The translations under genes and the position numbers were made by a program. Shown piece after piece: positions 11,946 to 25,200 of a DNA stretch of 64,000 bases (the stretch's first letter is position 1; each line of letters begins with the position of its first letter). The notes under the pieces were generated by a model. That model searched no databases. It worked only from the letters and a program-made list of their open reading frames with translations, and was not told the origin of the DNA. This stretch comes from Liolophura sinensis (lineage: Eukaryota > Mollusca > Polyplacophora > Chitonida > Chitonidae), in the NCBI RefSeq assembly GCF_032854445.1, contig NC_088303.1, positions 34,885,265-34,949,264 on the forward strand. The letters run 5' to 3'.

Positions 11946-13047
11946 CATAATCATGACTGACCTTTACGAACGGCTTACGTTTTAGTCTCCTTGTTATTGT
12001 ATACATGCATAAACCAGGATGCTTTTGGCGGACTTTTAGTGCCCGAGGTGTTTTTTGCCTTTGCATTGTTTTCAGGTATAAATATTTAAAGAAGAGGCTA
12101 TAGTGGGGATTTTTGGCACAAAATCCATAATTTCTCAATCAATTTTTCTGTATTTACCTAGAGCAACTCAAATTATTGCCTTTCCGTTATACATATCAGA
12201 CTCGTATATGTACTGTTGATAGTGTTAAAGTGTCTCTAAAATGTATAATGCTTCCGGCTTTATAAAATTTATGACTTCATTACCGATGCTGAGACTGGGG
12301 TAATATCATGTGAAAGGTAATTACTTGGGATATTCTAAAATAATAGGATTTGCATCATAGTTCTGAGGGGGTTTGTAATTTTTGTAATATTTTTAAAGCA
12401 TTTACATGGACAGTTATAGAAGAAACCCCATGAGGATAACAGGAGTGTGTGGGAGTTTACCAACCATCACACTGATGTCGCTGCTATAGTGTTACTCTCC
12501 ATGCGGATGTCTTTTCTATTGCTGTATCTGGAGACATTGAGACAAATTAAAATGCTTTGCCAAAGAAAGCCACATCAAATCTCGCGAGAGTCGGGTGGTC
12601 TGATGGTATGGGTGGTCTGATGTACTTAAAGATCAAGGTTTCTGCGTGTATACCAATGGACAACTGTTCGCGACCTGGACGTCTTTTGAATGCGACATGC
12701 CAGAAATACATAAACAGAGGGAAGTAATCGCTGTCTCTAAATTGACAGAAACTACCGATCTCATGTTTCTATTTATAGACAAATGCATTGTGGTAAAATT
12801 TAAGGTTATGAGGGGAAACACCGGGAAACGGACGTGCCCAGTGTTTGCACGGGTACGAGGAAAATATCAAACCTTTATTTCTATTCAACACGCTTATATT
12901 TCACCAAACACAACGACCAATCCGACATACCACGCAACCATTGCGAGTCTGCAGCGGGCGATTCTAATGTAGAGATAACAGGGGAGGCAAGCTTTCGACT
13001 AATGAGAATGTTTTATTTAAATATCATCACTAAACTATTCCATTAAA

Positions 13048-13195
13048 CTTATTTATTGATTTATTTATTTGATTGGTGTTTTACGCCGTACTCAAGAATA
13101 TTTCACTTATACGACGGCGGTCAGCATTATGGTGGGTGGAAACCGGGCATAGCCCGGGGGAAACCCACGACCATCCGCAGTTTGCTGATAGACCC
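13048..13195 (-). repeat. tRNA-derived SINE, 5'-truncated
   Basis: The tail (atttatttgattggtgtttt) and body (cttatacgacggcggtcagc, aaccgggcatagcccggggg) are well preserved. The tRNA-like head is absent. This is one of the younger copies in the window. Confidence 0.85.
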
Positions 13196-14542
13196 CATTA
13201 AAAACTTAACATCTTGTCCAGTTATTTCGGAATTTATTTTAACAACTGCATGTGTATGTTTTTTTTTTATAGAAACGGACAACAGTGATAACTAAAGCCA
13301 ACCCTAACTTTATTTGGCAAAGTCAAACTTGTGTTGGCCGTCTCTGGAGCAAGTTTTGGCAAGATGCCAACATGCCTGACGACATGCTGTATGATGCCTG
13401 TCTGTTTTACGTTTTATATATCAAAGAATAAACAGATGTGTTGGAACTGACATTACTGATTTGGATTTGCAGACGATAAATTATTTTCCACTATTCTGCA
13501 GGGGATCGCGTTGGTTATTTTTAGTAAAATCCTTCCTGTGCCTGACCAGTCACAGTGGACGGAGTACACGCATGCAAACGTAGTGGAATACATCTCTCTA
13601 GTAAAGTACTTCATCCCATTCCAACTTTCTCGCTATTTGACACTTGCCAATTGGCTTGGTGTTAGTGTGCAGTCGTAAGTTTCCGTAGTGACACGCCCGA
13701 AGTAAATGTTGAAGGCGATGTTAAAATATCAACACCAAAGCTAATCACTCCTACAGCCACGTGGGACGAGAATACTAACAAATAAATTCAGTTTTCAAAA
13801 CTGCTCCACAGACGAGGACTTTAAGTGCGTCCCATGGGAAACTAAGCAGTCTCTAATTATAAAATCTTGCAACGATCGTCTCAAACTTTGCGTGGGGTCT
13901 TCATTTGTCAGTCGTTCAATTAGCCAATTGTATTAATAAAGGCATTAATAAAGTAAAAAAATTCATAAAACCTAAATCGATCAAGTTACGTCAAAGTCAA
14001 TTAACGCAATCAGTTAAACAACACAATAAACCAAGCTACAGACAGACGCTCAAACAAAGGTCACATATCTCATTAAAATTATTTTTATTGTCAGACATAT
14101 AAACAGTTATTAATACTAATATACTTCTTACATAAGGCGGACATATCAATTCTACCAATTAAAAACTTAAATTAAGACCTGTTGTAAAAGGAACATCATT
14201 GTTTTTCATTTGTCGTCGCATTTATTTAGCGATCAAGCTCCTGGGATCACGTAACTGTATTAAAGATAAGTCAGATTTAGTCTTAACTCGTGGAGTTATG
14301 AACTTAGATTAAAACACAAACACTAGTTTTCAGTCAGGCTATTTTTGAAGTTAAGACAAAGTGTAGGGCAGTTTCGTGTATATAGCTATAAGGGCACCTG
14401 TAATTTGGCATTGAAATATAGCAGATGTTAAATATTTAATTATGTTCCAAACCATTAGTTCTAATTTTGAATCTTAAAAAGTTCATAAATTAAAGCCGGT
14501 CAGTAGCTTGAAGCTTAAGTCTACTTTGTAGGCTTTACAGGA

Positions 14543-14690
14543 TTTATTTATTTATTTATTTGATTGGTGTTTTACGTCGCACTCAAGAATATTTCATTCA
14601 TACAACGGCGGGCAGCATTATTTTGGGTGGAAAGCGGGCTGAGCCCGGGGGAACCCACGACCATCCGCAGGTTGCTGACAAGCGTGATAG
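14543..14690 (-). repeat. tRNA-derived SINE, 5'-truncated
   Basis: It runs from atttatttatttatttatttg through tcaagaatatttcattcata to catccgcaggttgctgacaa. It lies just left of the 6.5-kb tandem duplication and is not part of it. Confidence 0.85.
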
Positions 14691-15726
14691 GAAGAAGTTA
14701 AGCAACGAGTTTCAGATGAAAATTTGAGACATGACAACCAATACAAGCAGGTGTACAATTATGTGAATTTTAGTTCTAATCAGGAAGATGTACATATTTC
14801 CATGCAGTGTATAAAACTGGTTATCAGGTTGTCATGGTGAGCATAGATGACGAGTGATGTGAAATGTGACACGGGGTTACCCATGCATCTATGCATGCAC
14901 CAAAGATTGAAACAGTATATGCAAAGCACTTGTAATTGTATCCTGAAATACATGTCTATATAGCATAAAACGGGAAAATAGCAATTTGGTTAGCATGGTA
15001 ACTCCGGAAATGGACAAGTGTAACGCACGGATACATCGTCATATCTGCATATATCAAATTCAAGATGGCAGCACTTCTGACGTCAGAAATGGAAAACTGG
15101 CAAAACTCCTGTACCAAGACGGTCCGAAGTTGTGAACTCACCTGTTCTTTCCTTTATTACGTCCTAATTAGTGGTGTACGTGTGCTCAAAAAACAAATAT
15201 ATAGTACATACACGTATACATAAATATATAGTATAGTACACACGCACTGCAACGACACAGAAGAAAACGAAACGTTCTACTGTCATTTGGACCGCCTGTG
15301 TGGCTTTTCCTCGAGTCTGCCATAACATTTATCTACAAGAAAGGAGATACATAGCATGTAAAACGCAAAATATAGCCCATCCAACCCACTGACTGACAAA
15401 TGGACGTCGGGGCAGACAGATCGACCGGCCACTGTAATAACTTACCTCAAGACTTACCGACCAACATAAATTCTCTATGGGTAACCCTGCACCAATATAA
15501 TACATTTTCGGTCATTACTGGCAAATCCCACGGCTCCAATTACAAACATCACATCTCCATCATGGATATAAGTTGTCAATCACGGGAGTCTGTAAACATT
15601 ATCTCTATCTAAATTTTAATCATGTTCACAACGTCCAACATCATCTACGATGTCCACAGCGCAGCATCAGCCTTTCTGACGGCAAGGCGACAAGCATATA
15701 GACGGGCGTACTTTTGTGAAGCTATA

Positions 15727-15734
15727 TGACGTCA
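15727..15734 (+). promoter_or_regulatory. CRE-type site upstream of secreted-protein gene, copy 1
   Basis: A perfect TGACGTCA lies 80 bp before the start codon, with a half-related tgacgtaa at 15761-15768. The same pair is kept in unit 2 (22202-22209). Another TGACGTCA lies at 15078-15085. A role in transcription is inferred from position only. Confidence 0.4.
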
Positions 15735-15813
15735 CGGGGAACTATGACGGCTTACCATAGTGACGTAACAATCACAAAATTCCAGAGTTGATGTTAACGT
15801 ACCAGTATCAAGG

Positions 15814-18800
15814 ATGAAGATCGTCAGAGCATTGCCGATACTTTTGTTACTTATTGGTTTGAAGTGGGTCGCAGACACAACCCTTATCTTTCTTAATAAT
15901 GAGTAAGTACATAATTCAAGTATTACCTGCTTCTAATAGAAGTTATCTTCACTAACCATGGCATCTATACGAACAAACCATAGCAATTTCATTCATCTTT
16001 GAATGTTGGTCGGGTCGGACATAATTTGTGCCATATGGGTTGATCAACTTGTCTTTAACGCTAATGTCTTACATTTTGCTAAACACATGATACGATCTCC
16101 TTCAGTTCATCCTCAAAGATTCAAGCTCAAATTTTAAAAGTTAAACGCGCCACTTCAGACATCGTGAGGATATGATAATTCAAAATCTAACGCGACAAGA
16201 GCCAAAGAGTCGACTGTTACATGTGGGAAAGTTCGTCAGTAGCTTGCCAAAGGTCAGTGGTCCTATTTCCTTCACCCATCAACCTTACCGCAATCCGGTT
16301 TAAGTTAAAAATTCTTGAATATGACGTTAAGCAACGCCCAATCAAATAAATAACTAAAAAACAAAGATTAAGAATGACAGTGTTGTCTGAAATCATATCA
16401 GCTGAAATGATCCATGAAACGCTTGGTTTGTATTTCTAAATTACCAGTATATAATTTGGCCTGACCTATAAAATTACAAAAAATAAGCTTCTTAGCTTTT
16501 TTTGTTACGGATGGGTTGGTGGGGGGGGGGGGGGGGGGTGGCGGGCACAAAAATGAAAGCTACAGTTTTCCTCAAGCTCAGTGGTTAGTCCGAAAATTAA
16601 TTAAGTTGTGATGACATCAAAAGTGACACCGGAACAAATTTGTTGGGGGTCGGGGAGAGAGCCCAACTTGAGGGAGGGGTTTTATCAAGCTTGTCGTTCC
16701 CAGTATGTTCATCGAAGACGTCCTATCCGAGTATTCCCGACTACTGACGGAAAATATGCATAAAATACAAGGGTCATTAAGAAATGCAAAATACTTTTTT
16801 GGCTTATCTTTCTTTAGTTTCCTTCAAACCATACTCTTCGTTTAATAGTACCTTTTCATGTATCCTTTTATTTAACATAAGCTTTCTCAGTACTTTATTT
16901 TGTTTTTGTCCTAATATAGGTGCTACCAGGAAGGGATTTTTGAATCTCTCTTCACAAAACTTCTGGTTGTTCTCAGGATGAAAAACCCTACTGTACCAGC
17001 GTGGTGGGCGCCATTGTGCAGCCTTACAAGTATACAAGGTAAGGCATGCAGTATTTATCTTGCATCGCCTGAACTTTTTGTTAATAGAAATTTCCAGAAT
17101 TTATCTATATTGTTTTCTGAAAACAAATCTGAAATTTATGAAATTCATGAAAAAGTCATTTCAAGAATCAGAAGAAAAGAAATCAATTAATTTAACACAT
17201 ACAGCTATACAGAATTTAAAAAATATATTCAAACAGAAATAAATGTTATACATAATACATCATGAAAATAAGAAAGAATCCGATTTAATGTCAGCAAAAA
17301 GAGGCATAAATTTTGAAATTGTCTGCCTTTCTTTATTACAGGTTATTTTGATCCAGCATTCGCCATGTTGACCCTGGCTTGGTATCTGTATGCTTTTCTG
17401 CAGCTGAAACAGGGAAAAGGTATACTTCGGAAGGAAAAACGGTTTTTAATACACATGCATTGCATATATATTTCTGCCATATGGTTCCAAGGGTATTTGA
17501 GAGTAAGCATGAACCACACTCCTTTCCCGTGGTGCGTGAGAAGGTCTGACAGCAACTTGCGGTTAGCCAAGATTTTCCCCGGGCTCTGTTAGGTTCCTCC
17601 CATCACATTGCTTTTGGAATTGTTTTAAAGGATTAGTGTCCATGTCCATTATGTATTCATAATTAGCTACCCCTGTATACCCTATGTTAAATTGAGTTAA
17701 AGATATTAAGAAATTTACATTTATCTGATTTCTTTTTCAGAAAAAACATTACGAAGAAGATATTCAAAAGTAGTATCACTTCGAGGAAAGAGAGGCAAAC
17801 GTAAGTGGCAATTTTTCTTGTTTATTTTTTTTTTTGACACCGCACTGATGAATTTTTCATCATATGGCGGCTTTCGGGTTTATGTGTGGTGGAAAGGGAT
17901 GTGCCCGGAGAACTGCCCTTCTCCAGGCATGTTGTAAAGTTTCTGCTCTAAACAGCATACTCTAAGTGGAAATAACTGGATTTGAACCTCCAACCTTATT
18001 GCTCAGAAGACCGACAGTCTCAGGACAGTTTTTAAAATTTTAATCCCCTGAGCCAAGGAAGTGTCTCAAAACATGTATTTCTAAAGTAACAAAGTAATAC
18101 CGGAAATAAATTGTCATACATGTCTTGCGATTTTTTTTTGTTCAATTAAATCTGTCTAGGAAAGCTTACCAAATGTATAGCTATTTATATGCTAGTGACA
18201 GATCAGAGCTTTATCATACACTTAGCCCTACATGTATATTTTCTATTCCAGGAAAGCGCATCTCCGAGTGGCAAGAAGTGCTGCCAAGAAAACGTAAGTT
18301 CTTCTTGGCGACTTCACGCATCATAAGCATCTTTTAGATTTGACTGTATTGACATCCATTAACGTCGCTTTAGAAATGTAGGCATACAATAATATTCACT
18401 GGCTACTGTTTTACTTAAATTCACATATATTTAATTCACAAATCTTTTAACTAGGTTGTCTATATCTTGCAGGTCCATGTTGGAACAACAACAACAGTAA
18501 CTTCTGCAGGGCTTTGTTGCCCAGACCACCTCCCATCGATGGGAAAATATTTATCAATCATGTAAGAAATAAGTTGAGCCTTACTGTAGTATATATTGTA
18601 CCCCATGGTGGTGTACAACCACATGCAAACAACTACATGGCATCCAAAACAGTTAGTGGTTGCAGATTAGATTCCATTAGTTTAAATCCCGCTTTGCATA
18701 TTTGAAATAAATGACATGAAAAGCTGTGATATATTTTAAACATAAAAATATATAGCAAAAATCCTTGCAAAATGACATAATTGTAATTGTCATATAATTG

Positions 18801-19832
18801 AATAGTTTAATGGATAACAATATATACAGTTCGCTTTATACACGGGTTATACATGTTTAGTCAATACAAAAATAATTCGCTGATCGACGGTAAAGGCATA
18901 TTTTGTTATTTTGCAATATTTTTTTTTGTTTTAAGGTAAACTCACGCAGGGAGCGACTTCACCAAATTCTGTTGGGGCCAGTGGCCAGGACGTTTGAGGC
19001 GATCCGGCTCGTCCTGGCGGCCACGTTCCAGACGCTGAAGATTCCGGCGTCAGCACTGACCTGGTCGTCCAGGGTCGACACGCATGGGAACCCGGAGTTT
19101 CTGGGAGTCCGGTCCCAGGACATCCGGGTTGATGTGGTGCTGGACCCAAGACAAGGCATCAACATCGATGTGCAGCGTCTGGGTCCAGCACGCGGCCGCC
19201 TTCGGGAGGTGGCTTATTGGTGTTACCAGGTAACCTTCAGGGGCGTGGTTTGTACCGAACAGGGTACTAACGTCCTGTACGGTTCACGCTGGGACCCTTA
19301 AGCCATTGGCCGTTTACTGGGAAGGGTGTATGTATCAACAGGTAAACTTTCGATAGCCACAATCTTCAGCAAAATTTCACAGTTTAGAGCACAACAATTA
19401 CTTTTCTAAATAATTAACCTCTTCTCGAAAAACATTTTAAGGATTGTACATTTTTCGAGCCAGTAATTTATTTTCACAGTCCATACCCTTCCCATTAACC
19501 AGCCGCTGACCATACCAGCTCGTCACCATGCTAAATTTCTTCTGCAAAAAACAAATCAATACTATTGCTAAACTTCTATTTAGCTTCTAAACTTTCTATT
19601 CGTTTCGATACAGATAAAAAGCTGGCACTGGGATATTGCGGCTTTAAGACGAACTTGTATGGTTGGTTTTTCGAATAACGCCGTGTGCACTGCAGAACAT
19701 TTTTCCGACATAGGAAACCCTTTCGGGTTGATAACGAGCCGGATTCGTGTACAATCGTCACTGGCCCTGGGATGCACAACATTCAGGAGTACTCAGCATC
19801 TGGCCACACAGATATATATGCACTTTACCTAA
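15814..19832 (+). CDS. Unrecognised secreted protein with basic cleavage sites, copy 1
   Basis: Eight exons with canonical splice sites and consistent phases: 15814-15902, 16920-17038, 17342-17419, 17741-17800, 18252-18293, 18473-18561, 18936-19229 and 19614-19832, giving about 329 residues. Residues 1-21 are a signal peptide (MKIVRALPILLLLIGLKWVA). A hydrophobic stretch around residues 73-90 (AMLTLAWYLYAFLQL) could be a membrane helix or a buried helix. Exons 4-6 are strongly basic: RRR at 100-102, GKRGKRKR at 111-118, RKR at 128-130, then a Cys pair at 132 and 141 (PCWNNNNSNFC) and RR in exon 7. These resemble prohormone-convertase sites, so a peptide precursor is one possibility, but I recognise no known peptide. 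The last exon has AATAAA at 19863-19868 just after the stop. Exon 5 (42 bp, phase 1-1) could be skipped without changing frame. If the exon 7 donor is not used the frame runs on to a TAA at about 19300. Confidence 0.7.
16240..16352 (+). repeat. SINE tail fragment in intron 1 (also 22714-22828)
   Basis: Decayed body followed by aaattcttgaatatgacgtta and caatcaaataaataa, the same 3' end as the full SINE. It is present in both units of the duplication, so the insertion predates it. Confidence 0.6.
17824..18030 (-). repeat. Second SINE family, in intron 4 (also about 24297-24500)
   Basis: On the + strand it ends ctggatttgaacctccaacc, the reverse complement of a tRNA-type B box (GGTTCAAATCC). The body (catcatatggcggctttcgg, ggtggaaagggatgtgcccg) parallels but differs from the common SINE of this window. 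It is in both duplication units. Assignment to a tRNA-derived SINE is by the B box and layout. Confidence 0.55.
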
Positions 19833-19936
19833 GGTTTCGTTGTACTTTCTTTATCCTTTACAAATAAACTCGTTACGTTGCTGTCAAGAAATGACTGTCT
19901 GTGGTAATTTTTCTTTCCGCCAGCTGTATATATAGA

Positions 19937-20260
19937 TAAACAGATTGATTTGTTGGTTCATTGACTGGCGATATTCAGCTCAGAAGAAAATCCCAGTTTG
20001 TTGGGTATAGATCTATTTATATTACATTTACGGAGGGAGAGGAAGCCAAGCATGAGCTGGACACCGTGCATGTGTATACACTCTTACAAGTAAACACTCT
20101 TCCATTTGTTTCTATCTGCTGTGCTCATACTTAATAAAAATGTTTTTACTGAACTCTACATTTAGATAGATTGATTGAATATTTGGTTGATCGATTGGCG
20201 ATACTCAGCTCGGAACCAGATTACAGTTTGGGGATAGAGATGTATTTACATTCAGTGAAT
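19937..20260 (-). repeat. Two decayed SINE-like fragments after copy 1
   Basis: Two pieces share the tail-like start gattgatt-...-ttggcgata-tcagctc (about 19937-20060 and 20168-20260). The first also keeps ggagagg-aagccaagcatgagctgga, which is the body/head junction of the common SINE. In unit 2 the first piece is longer and keeps its tRNA-like head (26404-26625); here that part is deleted. Confidence 0.55.
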
Positions 20261-20344
20261 TTTAGTATGGAAGAATTATTCGAGATTTTTTTGTATATTA
20301 CACGTATTTGATTATGTTTCATGCTGTATTGAAGAATTTTTCAC

Positions 20345-20600
20345 TTATCTGATTTCTTTATTTATTTCATTGGTGTTTTACGCCATACTGAGAATATTTC
20401 TCTTATACGACTGCAACCAGCATTTTGATAGAAGGAAAGCGGGCAGAGCCCAGGGGAACCCACAACCATCCGCACGTTGCTGTCACACCTATCCACTTAC
20501 GGCCGGAGATCAAGCCAGCATGAGTTGGACTTGAATTCACAGCGACCGCATTGGAGAGATGCTCCCGAGTCATTGCACCCTGCTGGGTACATATACTGTT
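20345..20600 (-). repeat. tRNA-derived SINE with partial head
   Basis: It starts tgatttctttatttatttca, then gttttacgccatactgagaa and cagagcccaggggaacccac, and reaches gacttgaattcacagcgacc, the reversed B-box region. It continues with tcattgcaccctgc before the homology fades. The matching copy in unit 2 is 26945-27185. Confidence 0.8.
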
Positions 20601-21226
20601 TCTTCTTCTGGCAAACAGCCAAAGTACTGCTAGCACTGAAACATCGTGCCGAAAACACCAGACGTGACACCACACACAACATATTACACTGACACCGGGC
20701 CAACCAATCAATTTTCTTGCTTTAACCTCTCAGTACTGTGCGACAAGCGAGGCGGCACTGAGTACCAGTTTGAAAGTCTTTGGTATGACCCGACCCGTGT
20801 TTGATCCAGGGGTCTTTGAATTTCCAGACTAACCCCTGTAAGCATTTAGCCACCGAAGCGGCCTCACTCATTAATTTGGTAAGGGCCTTAACCGCCAGAG
20901 CCATATATGAATATGTTATGTCATTTCCAGCAAGTCTGTGAGAACTGCGGATATTGATTCATATCGGACAGAGTTTAGGAAACAAAAACACCTGACAGAC
21001 ATAACAGGTCCTACTGACCATCGTGTGGACAAGCGCTTACAGCTATATACAACCAAGTCTCTAACATGAGTTTAGGTGAAGATAATATTTCGTGAACACC
21101 TATTCATTTGAAGTATTTGTGTCATTTTAATGAGAAACACTCAGGGAAAGTATGTTCTTCATGGATTTTGATGGATACACTGATGTATTATTAAATATTG
21201 AAGATAAAACTATGTGCTTTTTCAGA
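20601..21226. other. Non-coding end of duplication unit 1
   Basis: About 125 bp near 20580-20700 have no counterpart in unit 2. The rest is shared with 27190-27686. No coding feature is recognised. Confidence 0.5.
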
Positions 21227-22201
21227 TGTACAATTATGTGAATTTGAGTTCTGATCAGGAAGATGTACATATTTCCATGCAGTGTATAAAACTGGTTATC
21301 AGGTTGTCATGGTGAGCATAGATGACGAGTGATGTGAAATGTGACACGGGGTTACCCATGCATCTATGCATGCACCAAAGATTAAAACAGTATATGCAAA
21401 GCACTTGTAATTGTATCCTGAAATACATGTCTATATAGCATAAAACGGGAAAATAGCAATTTGGTTAGCATGGTAACTCCGGAAATGGACAAGTGTAACG
21501 CACGGACACATCGTCATATTTGCATATATCAAATTCAAGATGGCAGCACTTCTGACGTCAGAAATGGAAAACTGGTAAAACTCCTGTACCAAGACGCTCC
21601 GAAGTTGTGAACTCACTTGTTCTTTCCTTTATTACGTCCCAATTAGTGGTGTACGTGTGCTCAAAAAACAAATATATAGTACATACACGTATACATAAAT
21701 ATATAGTATAGTACACACGCACTGCAACGACACAGAAGAAAACGAAACGTTCTACTGTCATTTGGACCGCCTGTGTGGCTTTTCCTCGAGTCTGCCATAA
21801 CATTTATCTACAAGAAAGGAGATACATAGCATGTAAAACGCAAAATATAGCCCATCCAACCCACTGACTGACAAATGGACGTAGGGGCAGACAGATCGAC
21901 CGGCCACTGTAATAACTTACCTCAAGACTTACCGACCAACATAAATTCTCTATGGGTAACCCTGCACCAATATAATACATTTTCGGTCATTACTGGCAAG
22001 TCCCACGGCCCCAATTACAAACATCACATCTCCATCATGGATATAAGTTGTCAATCACGGGAGTCTGTAAACATTATCTCTATCTAAATTTTAATCATGT
22101 TCACAACGTCCAACATCATCTACGATGTCCACAGCGCAGCATCAGCCTTTCTGACGGCAAGGCGACAAGCATATAGACGGGCGTACTTTTGTGAAGCTAT
22201 A

Positions 22202-22209
22202 TGACGTCA
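22202..22209 (+). promoter_or_regulatory. CRE-type site upstream of secreted-protein gene, copy 2
   Basis: A perfect TGACGTCA, 80 bp before the start codon of copy 2, identical in position and context to that of copy 1. Confidence 0.4.
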
Positions 22210-22288
22210 CGGGGAACTATGACGGCTTACCATAGTGACGTAACAATCACAAAATTCCAGAATTGATGTTAACGTACCAGTATCAAGG

Positions 22289-25200
22289 ATGAAGATCGTC
22301 AGAGCATTGCCGATACTTTTGTTACTTATTGGTTTGAAGTGGGTCGCAGACACTACACTTATCTTTCTTAATAATGAGTAAGTACATAATTCAAGTATTA
22401 CCTGCTTCTAATAGAAGTTATCTTCACTAACCATGGCATCTATACGAACAAACCATAGCAATTTCATTCATCTTTGAATGTTGGTCGGGTCGGACATAAT
22501 TTGTGCCATATGGGCTGATCAACTTGTCTTTAACGCTAATGTCTTACATTTTGCTAAACACATGATACGATCTCCTTCAGTTCATCCTCAAAGATTCAAG
22601 CTCAAATTTTAAAAGTTAAACGCGCCACTTCAGACATCGTGAGGATATGATAATTCAAAATCTAACGCGACAAGAGCCAAAGAATCGACTGTTACATGTG
22701 GGAAAGTTCGTCAGTAGCTTGCCAAAGGTCAGTGGTCCTATTTCCTTCACCCATCAACCTTACCGCAATCCGGTTTAAGTTAAAAATTCTTGAATATGAC
22801 GTTAAGCAACGCCCAATCAAATAAATAACTAAAAAACAAAGATTAAGAATGACAGTGTTGTCTGAAATCATATCAGCTGAAATGATCCATGAAACGCTTG
22901 GTTTGTATTTCTAAATTACCGGTATATAATTTGGCCTGACCTATAAAATTACAAAAAATAAGCTTCTTAGCTTTTTTTGTTACGGATGGGTTGGTGGGGG
23001 GGGGGGGGGGGGGTGGCGGGCACAAAAATGAAAGCTACAGTTTTCCTCAAGCTCAGTGGTTAGTCCGAAAATTAATTAAGTTGTGATGACATCAAAAGTG
23101 ACACCGGAACAAATTTGTTGGGGTCAGGGAGAGAGCCCAACTTAGGGGAGGGGTTTTACCAAGCTTGTCGTTCCCAGTATGTTCATCGATGACGTCCTTT
23201 CCCAATATTCCCGACTACTGACGGAAAATATGCATAAAATACAAGGGTCATTAAGAAATGCAAAATACTTTTTTGGCTTATCTTTCTTTAGTTTCCTTCA
23301 AACCATACTCTTCGTTTAATAGTACCTTTTCATGTATCCTTTTATTTAACATAAGCTTTCTCAGTACTTTATTTTGTTTTTGTCCTAATATAGGTGCTAC
23401 CAGGAAGGGATTTTTGAATCTCTCTTCACAAAACTTCTGGTTGTTCTCAGGATAAAGAACCCTACTGTACCAGCGTGGTGGGCGCCATTGTGCAGCCTTA
23501 CAAGTATACAAGGTAAGGCATGCAGTATTTATCTTGCATCGCCTGAACTTTTTGTTAATAGAAATTTCCAGACTTTATCTATATTGTTTTCTGAAAACAA
23601 ATCTGAAATTTATGAAATTCATGAAAAAGTCATTTCAAGAATCAGAAGAAAAGAAATCAATTAATTTAACACATACAGCTATACAGAATTTAAAAAATAT
23701 ATTCAAACAGAAATAAATGTTATACATAATACATCATGAAAATAAGAAAGAATCCGATTTAATGTCAGCAAAAAGAGGCATAAATTTTGAAATTGTCTGC
23801 CTTTCTTTATTACAGGTTATTTTGATCCAGCATTCGCCATGTTGACCCTGGCTTGGTATCTGTATGCTTTTCTGCAGCTGAAACAGGGAAAAGGTATACT
23901 TCGGAAGGAAAAACGGTTTTTAATACACATGCATTGCATATATATTTCTGCCATATGGTTCCAAGGGTATTTGAGAGTAAGCATGAACCACACTCCTTTC
24001 CCGTGGTGCGTGAGAAGGTCTGACAGCAACTTGCGGTTAGCCAAGATTTTCCCCGGGCTCTGTTAGGTTCCTCCCATCACATTGCTTTTGGAATTGTTTT
24101 AAAGGATTAGTGTCCATGTCCATTATGTATTCATAATTAGCTACCCTGTATACCCTTTGTTAAATTGAGTTAAAGATATTAAGAAATTTACATTTATCTG
24201 ATTTCTTTTTCAGAAAAAACATTACGAAGAAGATATTCAAAAGTAGTATCACTTCGAGGAAAGAGAGGCAAACGTAAGTGGCAATTTTTCTTGTTTATTT
24301 TTTTTTTTGACACCGCACTGATGAATTTTTCATCATATGGCGGCTTTCGGGTTTATGTGTGGTGGAAAGGGATGTGCCCGGAGAACTGCCCTTCTCCAGG
24401 CATGTTGTAAAGTTTCTGCTCTAAACAGCATACTCTAAGTGGAAATAACTGGATTTGAACCTCCAACCTAATTGCTCAGAAGACCGACAGTCTCAGGACA
24501 GTTTTTAAAATTTTAATCCCCTGAGCCAAGGAAGTGTCTCAAAACATGTATTTCTAAAGAAACAAAGTAAAACAGGAAATAAATTGTCATACGTGTCTTG
24601 TGATTTTTTTTTTGTTCAATTAAATCTGTCTAGGAAAGCTTACCAAATGTATAGCTATTTATATGCTAGTGACAGATCAGAGCTTAGCCCTACATGTATA
24701 TTTTCTATTCCAGGAAAGCGCATCTCCGAGTGGCAAGAAGTGCTGCCAAGAAAACGTAAGTTCTTCTTGGCGACTTCACGCATCATAAGCATCTTTTAGA
24801 TTTGACTGTATTGACATCCATTAACGTCGCTTTAGAAATGTAGGCATACAATAATATTCACTGGCTACTGTTTTACTTAAATTCACATATATTTAATTCA
24901 CAAATCTTTTAACTAGGTTGTCTATATCTTGCAGGTCCATGTTGGAACAACAACAACAGTAACTTCTGCAGGGCTTTGTTGCCCAGACCACCTCCCATCG
25001 ATGGGAAAATATTTATCAATCATGTAAGAAATAAGTTGAGCCTTACTGTAGTATATATTGTACCCCATGGTGGTGTACAACCACATGCAAACAACTACAT
25101 GGCATCCAAAACAGTTAGTGGTTGCAGATTAGATTCCATTAGTTTAAATCCCGCTTTGCATATTTGAAATAAATGACATGAAAAGCTGTGATATATTTTA

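Larger units (their letters stand above)
8184..14751. other. Intergenic, repeat-rich, no recognised gene
   Basis: This stretch contains SINE fragments, two dispersed or direct repeat families (listed separately) and a SINE tail remnant at about 8705-8790 (ttcccttcacccat ... caatcaaataaatgca). The longest open frame (12646-12972, 108 codons) has no recognisable domain or splice context. A TATA-like cctataaaag occurs near 8509 before a short hydrophobic open frame, but nothing ties it to a gene. Confidence 0.5.

Noticed and set aside
12646-12972. 108-codon + strand open frame
   Set aside because: No recognisable domain, signal peptide, splice context or codon pattern; overlapping frames on the other strand are similar in length.
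18514-18705. 63-codon frame as its own gene
   Set aside because: Its first part is exon 6 of the secreted-protein gene; the rest reads past the donor into the intron.
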